Position numbers and translations under genes: made by a program. Shown here piece after piece: positions 7,511-14,932 of a DNA stretch of 14,932 bases. The first letter of the stretch is position 1. Each line of letters starts with the position of its first letter. The notes under the pieces are model-generated. The model was not told the origin of the DNA and ran no database searches. It worked only from the letters and a program-made list of their open reading frames with translations. The stretch is from Desulfosporosinus sp. (lineage in GTDB: Bacteria; Bacillota; Desulfitobacteriia; Desulfitobacteriales; Desulfitobacteriaceae), in the NCBI GenBank assembly GCA_016278585.1, contig JADQBO010000459.1, forward strand, positions 1-14,932. Reading direction: 5' to 3'.

Positions 7511-9634
7511 TTACTCTCCATAAAGAACCTTTTCAGCCTGTTGTATAAGACGATCTGGAACAACAACTGCTCCACCTAGCGCCCGTACCACCGGACGACT
7601 ACCAGCATCTCTAAGTTTTATGAGGTAAGCCTCAGTTGCGGGTGGAAGTGTTTCTAAAGTGGGATCAATCAAAAGCACTGGGGCTTCAGCCTTAGCCGCT
7701 AAGGCACTACCTGCAATCGCATCAAGATAGTCAAACCCATTTGCTAAATAGACCGTCTGTGGGTGAGTTGAAAACTCGTTAAGTACGGCACCAGCTGTAT
7801 CAAAGCGATCATTTCCTGCTAGACGAATAATAGTAGCTGAAGGCACTAACTCTTTAATTTGAGCTTCTAAAGTCTGGGAAATAGCCGATACTCCACCAAC
7901 GATATACACAATAGAAGGCTTATTACTCACTATATAGTCTCTGGTTTTGTCTGCAAGAAAATTCTTACCAACTAAAAGGGTTGGGTACTGTTTCGCCCCT
8001 CCAAAACTTGCAGCACTTAACGCATCTGGAAAGCTTTGGCCAGAAATTAGGAACACTGGCGTTCCAGGCTTTACATCAGCCTTAGCCGCCACAGCGATTC
8101 CTGTGTCGTAACGATCAAATCCGCCTAATCGTTCGATATTTCCACGTCCACTCTTAATAAGTTCTGTTTCGAACGACGTGCCAATTACCCCAGTCCCACC
8201 GATAATATATACTTTTGTATCTGGATTAGAATGTAACGCAATGTATTCAAAGGCTTCCGAGGACTCTTCCACTGTAGCTCCTACAAGTAAAATTGGGGCA
8301 TTAAACTTATTAGACAGGATATTTGCGGATAATGCATCTGAAAAGTTAAGACCCGATGCTAAAATAACAGCTTTGTTTTGACCATTATTATACTCCTCGG
8401 CAATGGCTCTAGCTGTCTTGTATCCATCCTCCCCTGCTACACGTGCTGGACGGGGAGTAAGAGTTTTTATTAAATCCATGTAATCAAAGGAGTTATTCTC
8501 ATTGACGTCTGGAATCTGAATCTCTAGCGGACTGTTAAGATCAGAAGTAACTGTACTAAAGTTAACCTTTAGACTCAAACTACCCATTGCATCGTCAGTC
8601 GAACTTAGTTGTGGATTTAAAGTTTCCATCAATTCTTTAATTTGGGCCAAATCTACTTTAAGATCTAGAACCCCACTTTTTTTGACTGCATACCCGTCTA
8701 CAATAGCATATTGCAACTCAAGTCCTTGATTACCCAAAATGGTAACATCTTCTAATTCACCCATAACAGTATTAAACTGTGTTAGAAACTCTTGTTTGTT
8801 AACCTCAAATTCTTCAAAGGCTTGATCAAATTGACTTGAGGTATTGGCCTCTGGAACTTGACTAATTTCCAGTATAGAACCCATGAACTCCTTAACAAAC
8901 ATCATAGCCTCTTTGTCCTGGGTAAAATTATTGACAGTGTATCGAACAAACGCCTTTAATTCAGCGTCATTCAGTTTTAGTTCATAAAGTTGTGCTAACT
9001 TGCTTTCATCGTTAATTTGCACGTACTGACTTCCCTTAGAAATAACCTTAAGATCCGGATTAAACCGTTGGGCATAACTAGTCAGAAACGTAACTTGTTT
9101 TGCTTGTAGACTTTTGCTTAATTCAGTAAGCTTAGACATGTTGAAACTGCTTAATCCAGGAGTACCCATATTACTGGGATTCAGTACCGCATAGTCTTTA
9201 CTAGCAAACTGTGGAGGCAAAGACGCTTTTGCTATTGTTGGAAGTTTTATTATCTCAATGACTTTAGGAGTATCTCCGGTCAAATCCGAGTCTACCCAAA
9301 CAGGCATGGTTATGTTCATCCCCTGTAAGCTTAAGTCCATGTCGACTTGTGATTTACTAACAGTTCTCTCTTCATTGCCGCTGGTTTTTACAATGAGGTT
9401 TAATTTCGCATGATTCATAAATGCCGTAGCCGTATCAACTTGTTGCTGAACAGCAGGATCAAACCCTGAGCCAGTTAATTCAAACGTCATCGTCGTCTGT
9501 TGCTGCAAAGACGTCACATTTTGCATTTTCATGGCAGCATCAAAAATTGCCTGCTGATTCTGAGTACACCCCGTTAAAACAAGTAGTAACGTTAGTAACG
9601 ACGCAACCCAAGTGAATTTTTTCTTTAATATCAA
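7511..9634 (-). CDS. Lipoprotein with three cell-wall-binding (CWB2) repeats
   Basis: The product is probably a lipid-anchored surface protein of 707 residues. The start is TTG at 9634, chosen because GGAGG lies 8 bases upstream and translation from it gives a classic lipoprotein signal: K4-K6, hydrophobic 7-20, lipobox LTGC with C23. An in-frame GTG at 9664 would add 10 acidic residues and lacks this site. Residues 24 to about 390 form a beta-rich region I cannot assign with confidence. Its style recalls LolA/LppX-like domains of Gram-positive lipoproteins. About 397-705 hold three CWB2 (PF04122-type) repeats beginning RVAGEDGY, RLGGFDRY and RLAGNDRF. The first repeat lacks the usual arginine of the G-x-DR motif. 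CWB2 repeats bind anionic wall polymers in clostridia. It is transcribed towards the RND gene but is not in its operon. Its role is unknown. Confidence 0.85.
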   Translation of the reverse strand: MILKKKFTWVASLLTLLLVLTGCTQNQQAIFDAAMKMQNVTSLQQQTTMTFELTGSGFDPAVQQQVDTATAFMNHAKLNLIVKTSGNEERTVSKSQVDMDLSLQGMNITMPVWVDSDLTGDTPKVIEIIKLPTIAKASLPPQFASKDYAVLNPSNMGTPGLSSFNMSKLTELSKSLQAKQVTFLTSYAQRFNPDLKVISKGSQYVQINDESKLAQLYELKLNDAELKAFVRYTVNNFTQDKEAMMFVKEFMGSILEISQVPEANTSSQFDQAFEEFEVNKQEFLTQFNTVMGELEDVTILGNQGLELQYAIVDGYAVKKSGVLDLKVDLAQIKELMETLNPQLSSTDDAMGSLSLKVNFSTVTSDLNSPLEIQIPDVNENNSFDYMDLIKTLTPRPARVAGEDGYKTARAIAEEYNNGQNKAVILASGLNFSDALSANILSNKFNAPILLVGATVEESSEAFEYIALHSNPDTKVYIIGGTGVIGTSFETELIKSGRGNIERLGGFDRYDTGIAVAAKADVKPGTPVFLISGQSFPDALSAASFGGAKQYPTLLVGKNFLADKTRDYIVSNKPSIVYIVGGVSAISQTLEAQIKELVPSATIIRLAGNDRFDTAGAVLNEFSTHPQTVYLANGFDYLDAIAGSALAAKAEAPVLLIDPTLETLPPATEAYLIKLRDAGSRPVVRALGGAVVVPDRLIQQAEKVLYGE

Positions 9635-9678
9635 TGTGCTTTCCTCCTCTGTTCCAGAATCCACCGAATTCTATAGTC

Positions 9679-9707
9679 TATTAATACTTCTATGAAAAAT
9701 CTTTAAT
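9679..9707 (-). promoter_or_regulatory. Weak promoter candidate for the CWB2 lipoprotein gene
   Basis: On the minus strand, TTTTCA, a 17-base spacer and TATAGA lie about 45-75 bases upstream of the TTG start, downstream of the leuS terminator. Positions are approximate. The gene needs its own promoter if the leuS terminator is efficient. Each box matches consensus only partly. Confidence 0.28.
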
Positions 9708-9742
9708 CCCTCCCCTAAAAAAATATTTTACCTCGTCCTCAC

Positions 9743-9787
9743 AAAATCAGGGGATGTATCAAAACCTAACGTTTCGATACATCCCCT
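9743..9787 (-). terminator. leuS terminator
   Basis: GGGGATGTATC (9750-9760) and GATACATCCCC (9776-9786) form a perfect 11-bp stem, extended by one A-T pair outside and AAAC/GTTT inside. On the minus strand the stem is followed by TGATTTTG, a modest T-run. It sits about 20 bases past the leuS stop and separates leuS from the lipoprotein gene. Confidence 0.8.
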
Positions 9788-9804
9788 TAATTCAAGCAAA
9801 ATCC

Positions 9805-12309
9805 TCACTTGACAACAATGTTAACCAGCTTACCCGGAACCGTAATGATTTTAACGATATTTTTTCCTTGAGTCCATTCCGCAACCTTGGGCTGAGCAAG
9901 CACTAACGTTTCCAATTCGGCCGCTGAAATTTCTGCAGACACTTGCACTCGATCACGAACTTTCCCATTCACCTGAAGAATGACTGTCACTTCATCTTGT
10001 ACGAGTGCGGCTCCATCTACTTCTGGCCAGGGCTGAACATGGATGCTCTCTGATTGGCCAAGTTCCCACCAAAGTTCTTCCGTAATATGCGGAGCAATCG
10101 GGGCAAGCAGAATAAGAATACTCTCTAAGGCCTCTCGACCAACCGCAGCGTCCGCTGTTGGCTGCTCCTTGTAGATATACAAAGCATTAACCCATTCCAT
10201 AATAGTACTGATTGCCGTATTGAAATTGTAACGCTTTCCAATGTCTATCGTTACCCTTTGGATAGCCAAGTGCGTATGGCGACGCATTATTTTACTAACA
10301 TCGTCCAAGTTCTCCCACCTGTCCGGGGAGTCTGTAGAAACCAATGCACGACCTTGATCTTCCCTTAAAAGAGGCTCGTATTGAGCCACCAAGCGCCAAA
10401 TTCGATTTAGAAAACGATAACACCCTTCAACCCCTTGATCACTCCACTCCAGGTCTCTCTCTGGTGGTGCTGCGAACAGAATAAATAAACGCGCCGTATC
10501 TGCTCCGTATTTCCCAATAATAGCCCCGGGACTAACGACATTCCCCTTCGATTTAGACATCTTAGAGCCATTCATACAAACCATACCCTGGGTGAGTAAG
10601 TTTTGAAAAGGTTCATCCGCTTCCAAATAACCAAAATCCTTTAAGCCCTTTGTAAAAAAACGAGCGTAGAGCAGGTGGAGAATGGCATGTTCCACTCCGC
10701 CAACGTATTGATCCACATTCATCCACTGATTAACCGCTTTTTTTGAAAACGCCTCCTCAGTATTACGAGGGTCAGTATAACGGAGGAAATACCACGAGGA
10801 ACAAGCAAACGTGTCCATGGTATCCGTTTCACGCCGAGCAGCCCCCCCACATTTAGGACAGGTTGTTTCAATGAACTCAGAAGATGTAGCGAGGGGATTT
10901 TCTCCTGATTTAAAGACCACATCCGGTGGAAGCATCACGGGTAACTGGGTTTCCGGAACGGGTACTGTTCCACAGGAATAACAATAAATCATGGGAATAG
11001 GGGCTCCCCAATAACGTTGTCGGGAAATAAGCCAATCACGCAGACGGAAATTCACCTTACGCTGACCCATACCTAAGCGCTCCGCCTCATCAGCAATCCG
11101 TTCCAAGCCCTCATCACAGCTAAGTCCATCGAAAGCATCGGAGTTGACCATAACCCCATCCCCAGTGTAAGCAGCCTTGAGCGGCAGATCTTTCTCTTCT
11201 GTCGAACTCTCGGGAGGAAGGATAACAGTTTTAATCTCTAGGCTATACTTCGTGGCAAATTCAAAGTCCCTTTCGTCATGGGCTGGCACGCCCATAACGG
11301 CACCCGTTCCATATTCTAAAAGAACATAGTTGGCAATCCAAATCGGCACTTTTTTTCCACTCAGCGGATTAAGACAATACGCCCCAATGAACAGTCCTTC
11401 TTTTTCTGCATCCGTAGACGTTCGGGCTATTTCATTAAGACCATTCATTTTTTCAATAAAGGCCAACACATCGGCCTCATAGTCTGTCCCACTTACCAGT
11501 TCAAGGACGAGTGGATGTTCTGGAGCTAAAACCACATAGCTTACCCCAAACAAAGTGTCAATCCGAGTTGTATACACCGAGATCTTCTCCGGGCGTGATT
11601 CCAAGGCGAATTGCACTTCCACTCCTTCAGAACGGCCAATCCAGTTACGTTGCATAGTTTTGACCTTTTCAGGCCACCCCGGCAGCTTATCCAAATCGTC
11701 AAGCAAAACATCCGCATAATCTGTAATCTTGAAAAACCATTGTTCCAAACTTTTCTTAGTAACTAAGGTATCACACCGCTCACACCCTCCGTCCACCACT
11801 TGTTCATTGGCAAGCACTGTGGCACAGGACGGACACCAGTTTACAGCAGCCTTTTTCTTATACACCAACCCATGTTTATGAAATTCTAGGAACAACCACT
11901 GAGTCCACTTATAATAGCCCGGGTGACAGGTCGCCATTTCCCGATCCCAATCATAGGAAATCCCCATCTCTTGAAGCTGGCGTCGCATGTTTGCAATATT
12001 TTTCCAGGTCCAGTCCGCCGGAGGAGTTTGATGCTTAATAGCAGCATTTTCTGCTGGCAAGCCAAAGGCATCCCACCCGATGGGGTGAAGAACATTATGG
12101 CCGGTCATCCGTTTATAACGAGCAATAACATCCGCGATTGAGTAATTACGCACATGCCCCATATGAAGATCACCCGAAGGATAAGGAAACATAGCCAAAG
12201 CATAGTACTTCGGTTTTGAGGAATTTTCCTCCGTCTTATAAGCTTTGTTCTCTACCCACTTTTTCTGCCACTTCGATTCAATGTCAGAAAACGAGTACTT
12301 CTCTTGCAT
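9805..12309 (-). CDS. leuS: Leucyl-tRNA synthetase
   Basis: LeuRS charges tRNA-Leu with leucine and edits mischarged tRNA in the cytoplasm. The protein is 834 residues, normal for bacteria. Visible class Ia landmarks are MFPYPSG (40-46), the HIGH-type motif HMGH (49-52), and the KMSKS signature at 583-587. The CP1 editing insertion lies in between. Two four-cysteine zinc clusters are visible: CPSC with CERC before the editing domain, and CYSC with CPKC after it. The ATG at 12309 is preferred because GGGGGA lies about 9 bases upstream and translation begins MQEKYSFSDIE, the usual LeuRS start. An in-frame upstream codon at 12375 would add 22 hydrophobic residues from the leader. Expression is governed by the T-box leader just upstream. 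It follows nadD-yqeK-rsfS, a common order in this group. Confidence 0.97.
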   Translation of the reverse strand: MQEKYSFSDIESKWQKKWVENKAYKTEENSSKPKYYALAMFPYPSGDLHMGHVRNYSIADVIARYKRMTGHNVLHPIGWDAFGLPAENAAIKHQTPPADWTWKNIANMRRQLQEMGISYDWDREMATCHPGYYKWTQWLFLEFHKHGLVYKKKAAVNWCPSCATVLANEQVVDGGCERCDTLVTKKSLEQWFFKITDYADVLLDDLDKLPGWPEKVKTMQRNWIGRSEGVEVQFALESRPEKISVYTTRIDTLFGVSYVVLAPEHPLVLELVSGTDYEADVLAFIEKMNGLNEIARTSTDAEKEGLFIGAYCLNPLSGKKVPIWIANYVLLEYGTGAVMGVPAHDERDFEFATKYSLEIKTVILPPESSTEEKDLPLKAAYTGDGVMVNSDAFDGLSCDEGLERIADEAERLGMGQRKVNFRLRDWLISRQRYWGAPIPMIYCYSCGTVPVPETQLPVMLPPDVVFKSGENPLATSSEFIETTCPKCGGAARRETDTMDTFACSSWYFLRYTDPRNTEEAFSKKAVNQWMNVDQYVGGVEHAILHLLYARFFTKGLKDFGYLEADEPFQNLLTQGMVCMNGSKMSKSKGNVVSPGAIIGKYGADTARLFILFAAPPERDLEWSDQGVEGCYRFLNRIWRLVAQYEPLLREDQGRALVSTDSPDRWENLDDVSKIMRRHTHLAIQRVTIDIGKRYNFNTAISTIMEWVNALYIYKEQPTADAAVGREALESILILLAPIAPHITEELWWELGQSESIHVQPWPEVDGAALVQDEVTVILQVNGKVRDRVQVSAEISAAELETLVLAQPKVAEWTQGKNIVKIITVPGKLVNIVVK

Positions 12310-12401
12310 CAAAATCTTCCCCCTTAGAAAATAATATAAACTTAAAAAAAATAAAGAAACCTCGACTAACGCCAAGCCGTACGCGCTGGGCCCAGGATCC
12401 C

Positions 12402-12438
12402 GAAAACAAAAATCTCCCGTCCCTAAAGGGACGAGAGA
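12402..12438 (-). terminator. T-box attenuator hairpin
   Basis: On the minus strand, bases 12438-12428 pair with 12423-12413 (11 bp, one U-G) around a TTTA loop, followed by TTTTTGTTTT. This is the terminator alternative to the T-box antiterminator. It stops transcription when tRNA-Leu is charged. Confidence 0.9.
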
Positions 12439-12618
12439 TATACTCCCGTGGTACCACCCAATTTTAATAGTGCTTTAAGGGATTTTAACGGTTCGCACCG
12501 ATGTCCATTGTAACCTGAACACAGCTCCAGGGTGAGTTCCTAAAGTCCCCAACAACGGCTTGCACCTCCCGCCGTCTCTCTAATAGAGGGTTCCACAGTA
12601 CTACTCCCTATCATTGCC
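12402..12618 (-). promoter_or_regulatory. Leucine T-box riboswitch leader of leuS
   Basis: T-box leaders sense uncharged tRNA and allow read-through into the synthetase gene. The conserved T-box core GGGTGGTACCACGG is read on the minus strand near 12450-12465; its TGGT fits the ACCA end of tRNA-Leu. Upstream, AGTAGTA on the 5' side and GAACTCACC (12540-12531) on the 3' side look like the specifier loop, giving a CTC (Leu) codon at 12536-12534. The leader ends in a terminator hairpin. The 5' boundary is approximate. About 95 bases separate the terminator from the leuS start. Confidence 0.92.
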
Positions 12619-12673
12619 TTTTACGTGTTTTATTTAAATCCCATTAATATTGATTGCTATCCTTAAGGTGTGT

Positions 12674-13036
12674 TTAATGCTCAATCGGATCAATAGATAC
12701 GACTTGCGCATCTTTCCAGAGACGTTCAAGCTGATAAAACTCACGTTGATCTGGAGTCATCACATGAATCACTAAATCTCCGCCACAATCCATTAAGACC
12801 CAATTGGCCGTTGGTAATCCTTCAAGATGAACAACCGGGATTCCCATCTCCGGTAACTTTTCTTCTAAATGGTTAGTGATCGCTTTAACCTGAGTCGTCG
12901 TATTTCCAGTTACAATTAAGCAGTAATCCGTAACCATGGAAATTCCCTTTAAACTCAAAAGGGTAATGTCTCCACCTTTCTTGTCCTCGACATAACCGAC
13001 CACTTCATTAAGCATTTTTTGATCCAGTTCCAACAT
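12674..13036 (-). CDS. rsfS: Ribosome silencing factor RsfS
   Basis: RsfS binds ribosomal protein uL14 and blocks joining of the subunits, lowering translation in starvation or stationary phase. The protein is 120 residues, the usual length. It contains the family pattern DYCLIVTGNTTTQVKAI in the first half, then GLPTANWVLMDCGGDLVIHV and REFYQLERLWKDA. The ATG at 13036 is chosen because AAAGGAGG lies 4 bases upstream. A start further upstream at 13060 would translate the ribosome site itself as KGGK. The first 29 bases overlap the end of yqeK, so the two are coupled. About 55 bases after the stop the T-box leader begins, and no terminator is visible between them. Confidence 0.95.
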   Translation of the reverse strand: MLELDQKMLNEVVGYVEDKKGGDITLLSLKGISMVTDYCLIVTGNTTTQVKAITNHLEEKLPEMGIPVVHLEGLPTANWVLMDCGGDLVIHVMTPDQREFYQLERLWKDAQVVSIDPIEH

Positions 13037-13601
13037 TTTGCCTCCTTTGTAAATCCTCAAACGTCAATTGAGTTAAGGGATGAATTGGGCGTTTGCTTTC
13101 TCTCAAATATCTTAAAGTGTGTTCAACACAGGCTAACGTACCCTTTTCTAAGTTATCATACAAGGATTGACGCAAAAAGTCCACCTTTGGAAAATCACGG
13201 TCAGCTTCCGTTAGATCAGCACTGTAAATGAGCATCTCCAATTGACCCATCCCCGGCCTCCCTAACGTATGATTAGCAACAGCCGCCAAAACCTCTACAT
13301 CATCTAACCCATAATAATGCTCCAACCAATAAGCGGCCACAGATCCATGCAAGACATATGGGCTCTGTTCATCCTCAGGATATTTAAGCAAATTCCACCG
13401 ACGCGCGAACCGTAACTGATTATTTAAAGGAATTTCTTTAGCCAAATCATGCACTAACCCCGCACAACGGGCCTTGACCGGGTCAACCCCGTGATGTCGA
13501 GCTAACTCCTCCGCCCAATCTGCCACTTTTAATGTATGATTAAACCGCTCCTCTGAAAGAACACGAGCCGCCAGATCCCTCAGTACTTCCACCTGTAACA
13601 T
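13008..13601 (-). CDS. yqeK: YqeK, HD-domain diadenosine tetraphosphate (Ap4A) hydrolase
   Basis: YqeK proteins hydrolyse Ap4A symmetrically to two ADP. Ap4A accumulates as a by-product of aminoacyl-tRNA synthetases under stress. The 197-residue protein has metal ligands in the order expected for this HD family: H22, H51-D52 (LVHDLAKE), H85 (VLHGS), H111 (ANHTLG) and D129 (YSADL). I chose ATG 13601, with GGAG seven bases upstream. A GTG immediately before it (13604) is an alternative and changes only one residue. The 3' end overlaps rsfS by 29 bases. yqeK usually follows nadD directly; here a small RRM gene and its terminator separate them, so yqeK-rsfS probably has its own promoter, which I could not identify clearly. 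Confidence 0.94.
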   Translation of the reverse strand: MLQVEVLRDLAARVLSEERFNHTLKVADWAEELARHHGVDPVKARCAGLVHDLAKEIPLNNQLRFARRWNLLKYPEDEQSPYVLHGSVAAYWLEHYYGLDDVEVLAAVANHTLGRPGMGQLEMLIYSADLTEADRDFPKVDFLRQSLYDNLEKGTLACVEHTLRYLRESKRPIHPLTQLTFEDLQRRQNVGTGSKNA

Positions 13602-13677
13602 CACGTATCTCCGCTCTCCTTTTATCTCTCACAATTCTCTTTAATTATCTATTTTAACAATTAAACGACTATGATGC

Positions 13678-13723
13678 AAAAAATAATAGGGAGACCCCCT
13701 ACAAGCATGTCAGAGGTCTCCCT
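13678..13723 (-). terminator. Terminator after the RRM-protein gene
   Basis: Bases 13723-13712 pair with 13699-13688 (12 bp with two G-U pairs in minus-strand RNA) around a 12-base loop, followed by ATTATTTTTTGC. It lies 17 bases after the stop of the RRM gene, so that transcript largely ends here before yqeK. Confidence 0.9.
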
Positions 13724-13739
13724 TACAGTCGGCAGGGTA

Positions 13740-13991
13740 TTACATTTGTCTCGGTTTAGCTTCATTGACCGTTAACGGTCTTCCACCAAAATCTTTGCCA
13801 TTTAACTCTTCCGCTATACGTGCTGCATCCATTTCCTCGACTTCGATAAATCCAAATCCCCTGGAACGGCCAGTTTCACGATCGGTAATAATCCGACTGC
13901 TTTCAACCTGACCATACTCACTAAAAAATTGACCAAGTTCTTCTGCTGTCGTATTCCACGGAAGATTTCCGACATAAAGTGTTGTTGTCAT
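13740..13991 (-). CDS. Small RRM-type RNA-binding protein
   Basis: This 83-residue protein is a single RNA-recognition motif and little else. RNP2 is LYVGNL (5-10) and RNP1 is RGFGFIEV (44-51), with aromatic residues Y6, F46 and F48 at the positions that stack on RNA bases. It lacks the glycine-rich tail seen on many cyanobacterial cold-induced RRM proteins. The ATG at 13991 has AGAGGTGAC upstream. The GTG at 14003 lies inside that ribosome site and is unlikely to be used. It is inserted between nadD and yqeK, with a strong terminator after it and about 120 bases before it, so it may be its own transcription unit. Its RNA targets are unknown; cold or translation-related roles are only guesses from related proteins. 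Confidence 0.93.
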   Translation of the reverse strand: MTTTLYVGNLPWNTTAEELGQFFSEYGQVESSRIITDRETGRSRGFGFIEVEEMDAARIAEELNGKDFGGRPLTVNEAKPRQM

Positions 13992-14076
13992 GATAACTGT
14001 CACCTCTTGTCTTGTATTAATTTCTGAACGTTTTTAGTATGGTCAAATCTAGAAAGAGTATGCGAACAAACGTAAA

Positions 14077-14088
14077 TGATAATTATCA
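14077..14088. promoter_or_regulatory. 12-bp perfect palindrome in the nadD-RRM gap
   Basis: TGATAATTATCA is a perfect palindrome in the 120-base gap between the nadD stop and the RRM gene start. It loosely resembles half of a Fur-type box (GATAAT repeats) but is AT-rich and short. No clear promoter could be assigned next to it. Confidence 0.3.
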
Positions 14089-14111
14089 AAACTATATTTA
14101 TAAAGAAGACT

Positions 14112-14747
14112 TTATGCCTTCCCCTTATATAATCCCCTTTGTTCAAGAAAAAGACGAACAGACTCCGGCAAAAGGTAACGGATCGGCTCTCCACGTTGAA
14201 CTCGCGCTCGAATATCTGTCGAAGAAATCGCTAAGGCAGGGACTTCCAGATAGTGAATTTTTCCCTGAGTCTCCGGATGTTCCTGTTGAACCTTAAGCAG
14301 AAAATCACTCGCATCAAATCCTGGTCGAGCTGCACCGATAAATTGGATCAAATTAAAGATTTCTTCAGCCTCACGCCAAGAAAAAATCTCTAAAAGGGCA
14401 TCTGACCCTGTGATAAAATAAAGTTCATGGTTTGGCCATTTACGGCGTAAAACACGTAACGTTTCAACCGTATAAGACGGGCCTTCCCTCTCAATTTCCA
14501 GGGCTGAAATATCAAACGCTGAATTATCCTGAATAGCACATTTGACCATCTCATAGCGCAATTTGCCAGCAGAGATGTCCCTGCGTTTTTTATGGGGGGG
14601 CGTCCCTGTCGGTATAAATAGGACTTTGTCCAACTTAAACTCAGCCCGGGCCATTTCCGCAGCAACTAAATGCCCATAATGTATAGGGTCAAAAGTCCCG
14701 CCCATAATTCCTAATCTATGAATTTTTCCTGTTAGATCATTCTTCAT
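14112..14747 (-). CDS. nadD: Nicotinate-nucleotide adenylyltransferase
   Basis: NadD joins nicotinate mononucleotide and ATP to form deamido-NAD, a required step in NAD synthesis. The 211-residue protein has the nucleotidyltransferase signature GGTFDPIHYGH (16-26), TGTPPHK (47-53), a SYTVETL stretch, the ITGSDAL motif, and ISSTDIR (174-180) near the C-terminus. The ATG at 14747 is preferred because GGAG lies 9 bases upstream. An in-frame ATG at 14762 lacks a good ribosome site and adds only five residues. It begins the nadD-RRM-yqeK-rsfS-leuS block. The gene commonly upstream in this group (obgE or proA) would lie outside the window, but the gap here contains a promoter-like sequence and repeats. 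Confidence 0.96.
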   Translation of the reverse strand: MKNDLTGKIHRLGIMGGTFDPIHYGHLVAAEMARAEFKLDKVLFIPTGTPPHKKRRDISAGKLRYEMVKCAIQDNSAFDISALEIEREGPSYTVETLRVLRRKWPNHELYFITGSDALLEIFSWREAEEIFNLIQFIGAARPGFDASDFLLKVQQEHPETQGKIHYLEVPALAISSTDIRARVQRGEPIRYLLPESVRLFLEQRGLYKGKA

Positions 14748-14819
14748 TGCTTTCTTCTCCATTGGCCTAATCTGCTCAACCTTTGATGCATAATCATTGG
14801 GTAATTCTCTCTCCTATAT

Positions 14820-14848
14820 ATTATGCCATAGTATATAAGCAGTGTATA
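14820..14848 (-). promoter_or_regulatory. Candidate sigma-A promoter for nadD
   Basis: On the minus strand, TATACA (14848-14843), a 17-base spacer and CATAAT (14825-14820) lie about 75-100 bases upstream of the chosen nadD start. The -10 box matches 5 of 6 and the -35 box 4 of 6, with ideal spacing. Confidence 0.5.
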
Positions 14849-14869
14849 CCAAGAACAAGTGTAAAGCGG

Positions 14870-14932
14870 ACGGGTGTCAGGGACGGGCAGGCATGACAAG
14901 GGGACGGGGTTATTGACAACATTTTTGTTGTC
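14870..14932. repeat. GGACGGG repeat units and edge palindrome, REP-like
   Basis: Three GGACGGG units occur in about 40 bases (near 14870, 14881 and 14902). Each is followed within about 5-12 bases by TGTCA or TGACA. The third leads into GACAACA-TTTT-TGTTGTC (14915-14932), a perfect 7-bp hairpin cut by the window end. On the minus strand it reads CAATAACCCCGTCCCC after the hairpin, so the palindrome may continue past the edge into a longer inverted repeat. GGGGACGG-type palindromes with TGACA/TGTCA are known to me as interspersed repeats in clostridial genomes, some linked to RAYT transposases. Confidence 0.5.

Noticed and set aside
12386..12395. Palindrome CTGGGCCCAG between the T-box terminator and leuS
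   Set aside because: It is short, isolated, has no loop or T-run, and may be chance in a GC-rich leader segment.
12216..12467. Plus-strand frame of 83 codons over the leuS start and T-box
   Set aside because: It is antisense to the T-box terminator and core, which explain the sequence better.
14039..14296. Plus-strand frame of 85 codons over the end of nadD
   Set aside because: It is antisense to the conserved NadD C-terminus, with no ribosome site and no recognisable protein features.

Overview
The window looks like chromosomal DNA from a spore-forming, anaerobic Gram-positive of the Desulfosporosinus/Desulfitobacterium type (Peptococcaceae-like Clostridia). This is inferred from family-level features, not from a search. 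They are: strong AGGAGG-type ribosome sites with frequent TTG and GTG starts, a leucine T-box in front of leuS, the gene order nadD-(RRM gene)-yqeK-rsfS-leuS, comEA-comEC nearby, and a cell-wall-binding-repeat (CWB2) protein. Nearly everything is on the minus strand. The exception is a plus-strand pair (marR-like regulator plus RND pump) in the middle.

Right block, read on the minus strand from about 14850 down to 9805. A possible promoter precedes nadD (NAD synthesis). Then come a small RRM-type RNA-binding protein with its own terminator, yqeK (HD-family Ap4A hydrolase) overlapping rsfS (ribosome silencing factor), a leucine T-box leader with CTC specifier, and leuS with its terminator. This is a conserved housekeeping cluster for cofactor supply, nucleotide clean-up, ribosome control and tRNA charging. 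The far right edge carries GGACGGG-type repeat units and half or more of a palindrome that looks like an interspersed (REP-like) element.

Middle block. A lipoprotein with three CWB2 repeats (minus strand) converges on the RND efflux transporter (plus strand). A 25-bp bidirectional terminator hairpin lies between them. The RND gene overlaps the end of a MarR-family regulator gene and has its ribosome site inside it, so the two are very likely co-transcribed and co-regulated. No membrane-fusion or outer-membrane partner is encoded beside the pump.

Left block, minus strand. A PIN-domain/PhoH ATPase gene is followed by a 270-380 bp non-coding stretch with striking pyrimidine-rich tandem repeats. 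After that come comEA and comEC (late competence DNA-uptake genes), overlapping by ATGA. comEC runs off the left edge.

I see no prophage, CRISPR, tRNA or rRNA, and no intact insertion sequence. I do not see a convincing new multi-gene system. The items most worth a second look are the tandem repeats ahead of comEA, the right-edge repeat element, the RRM gene with its palindromic upstream region, the MarR/RND unit, and the lipoprotein/CWB2 fusion.
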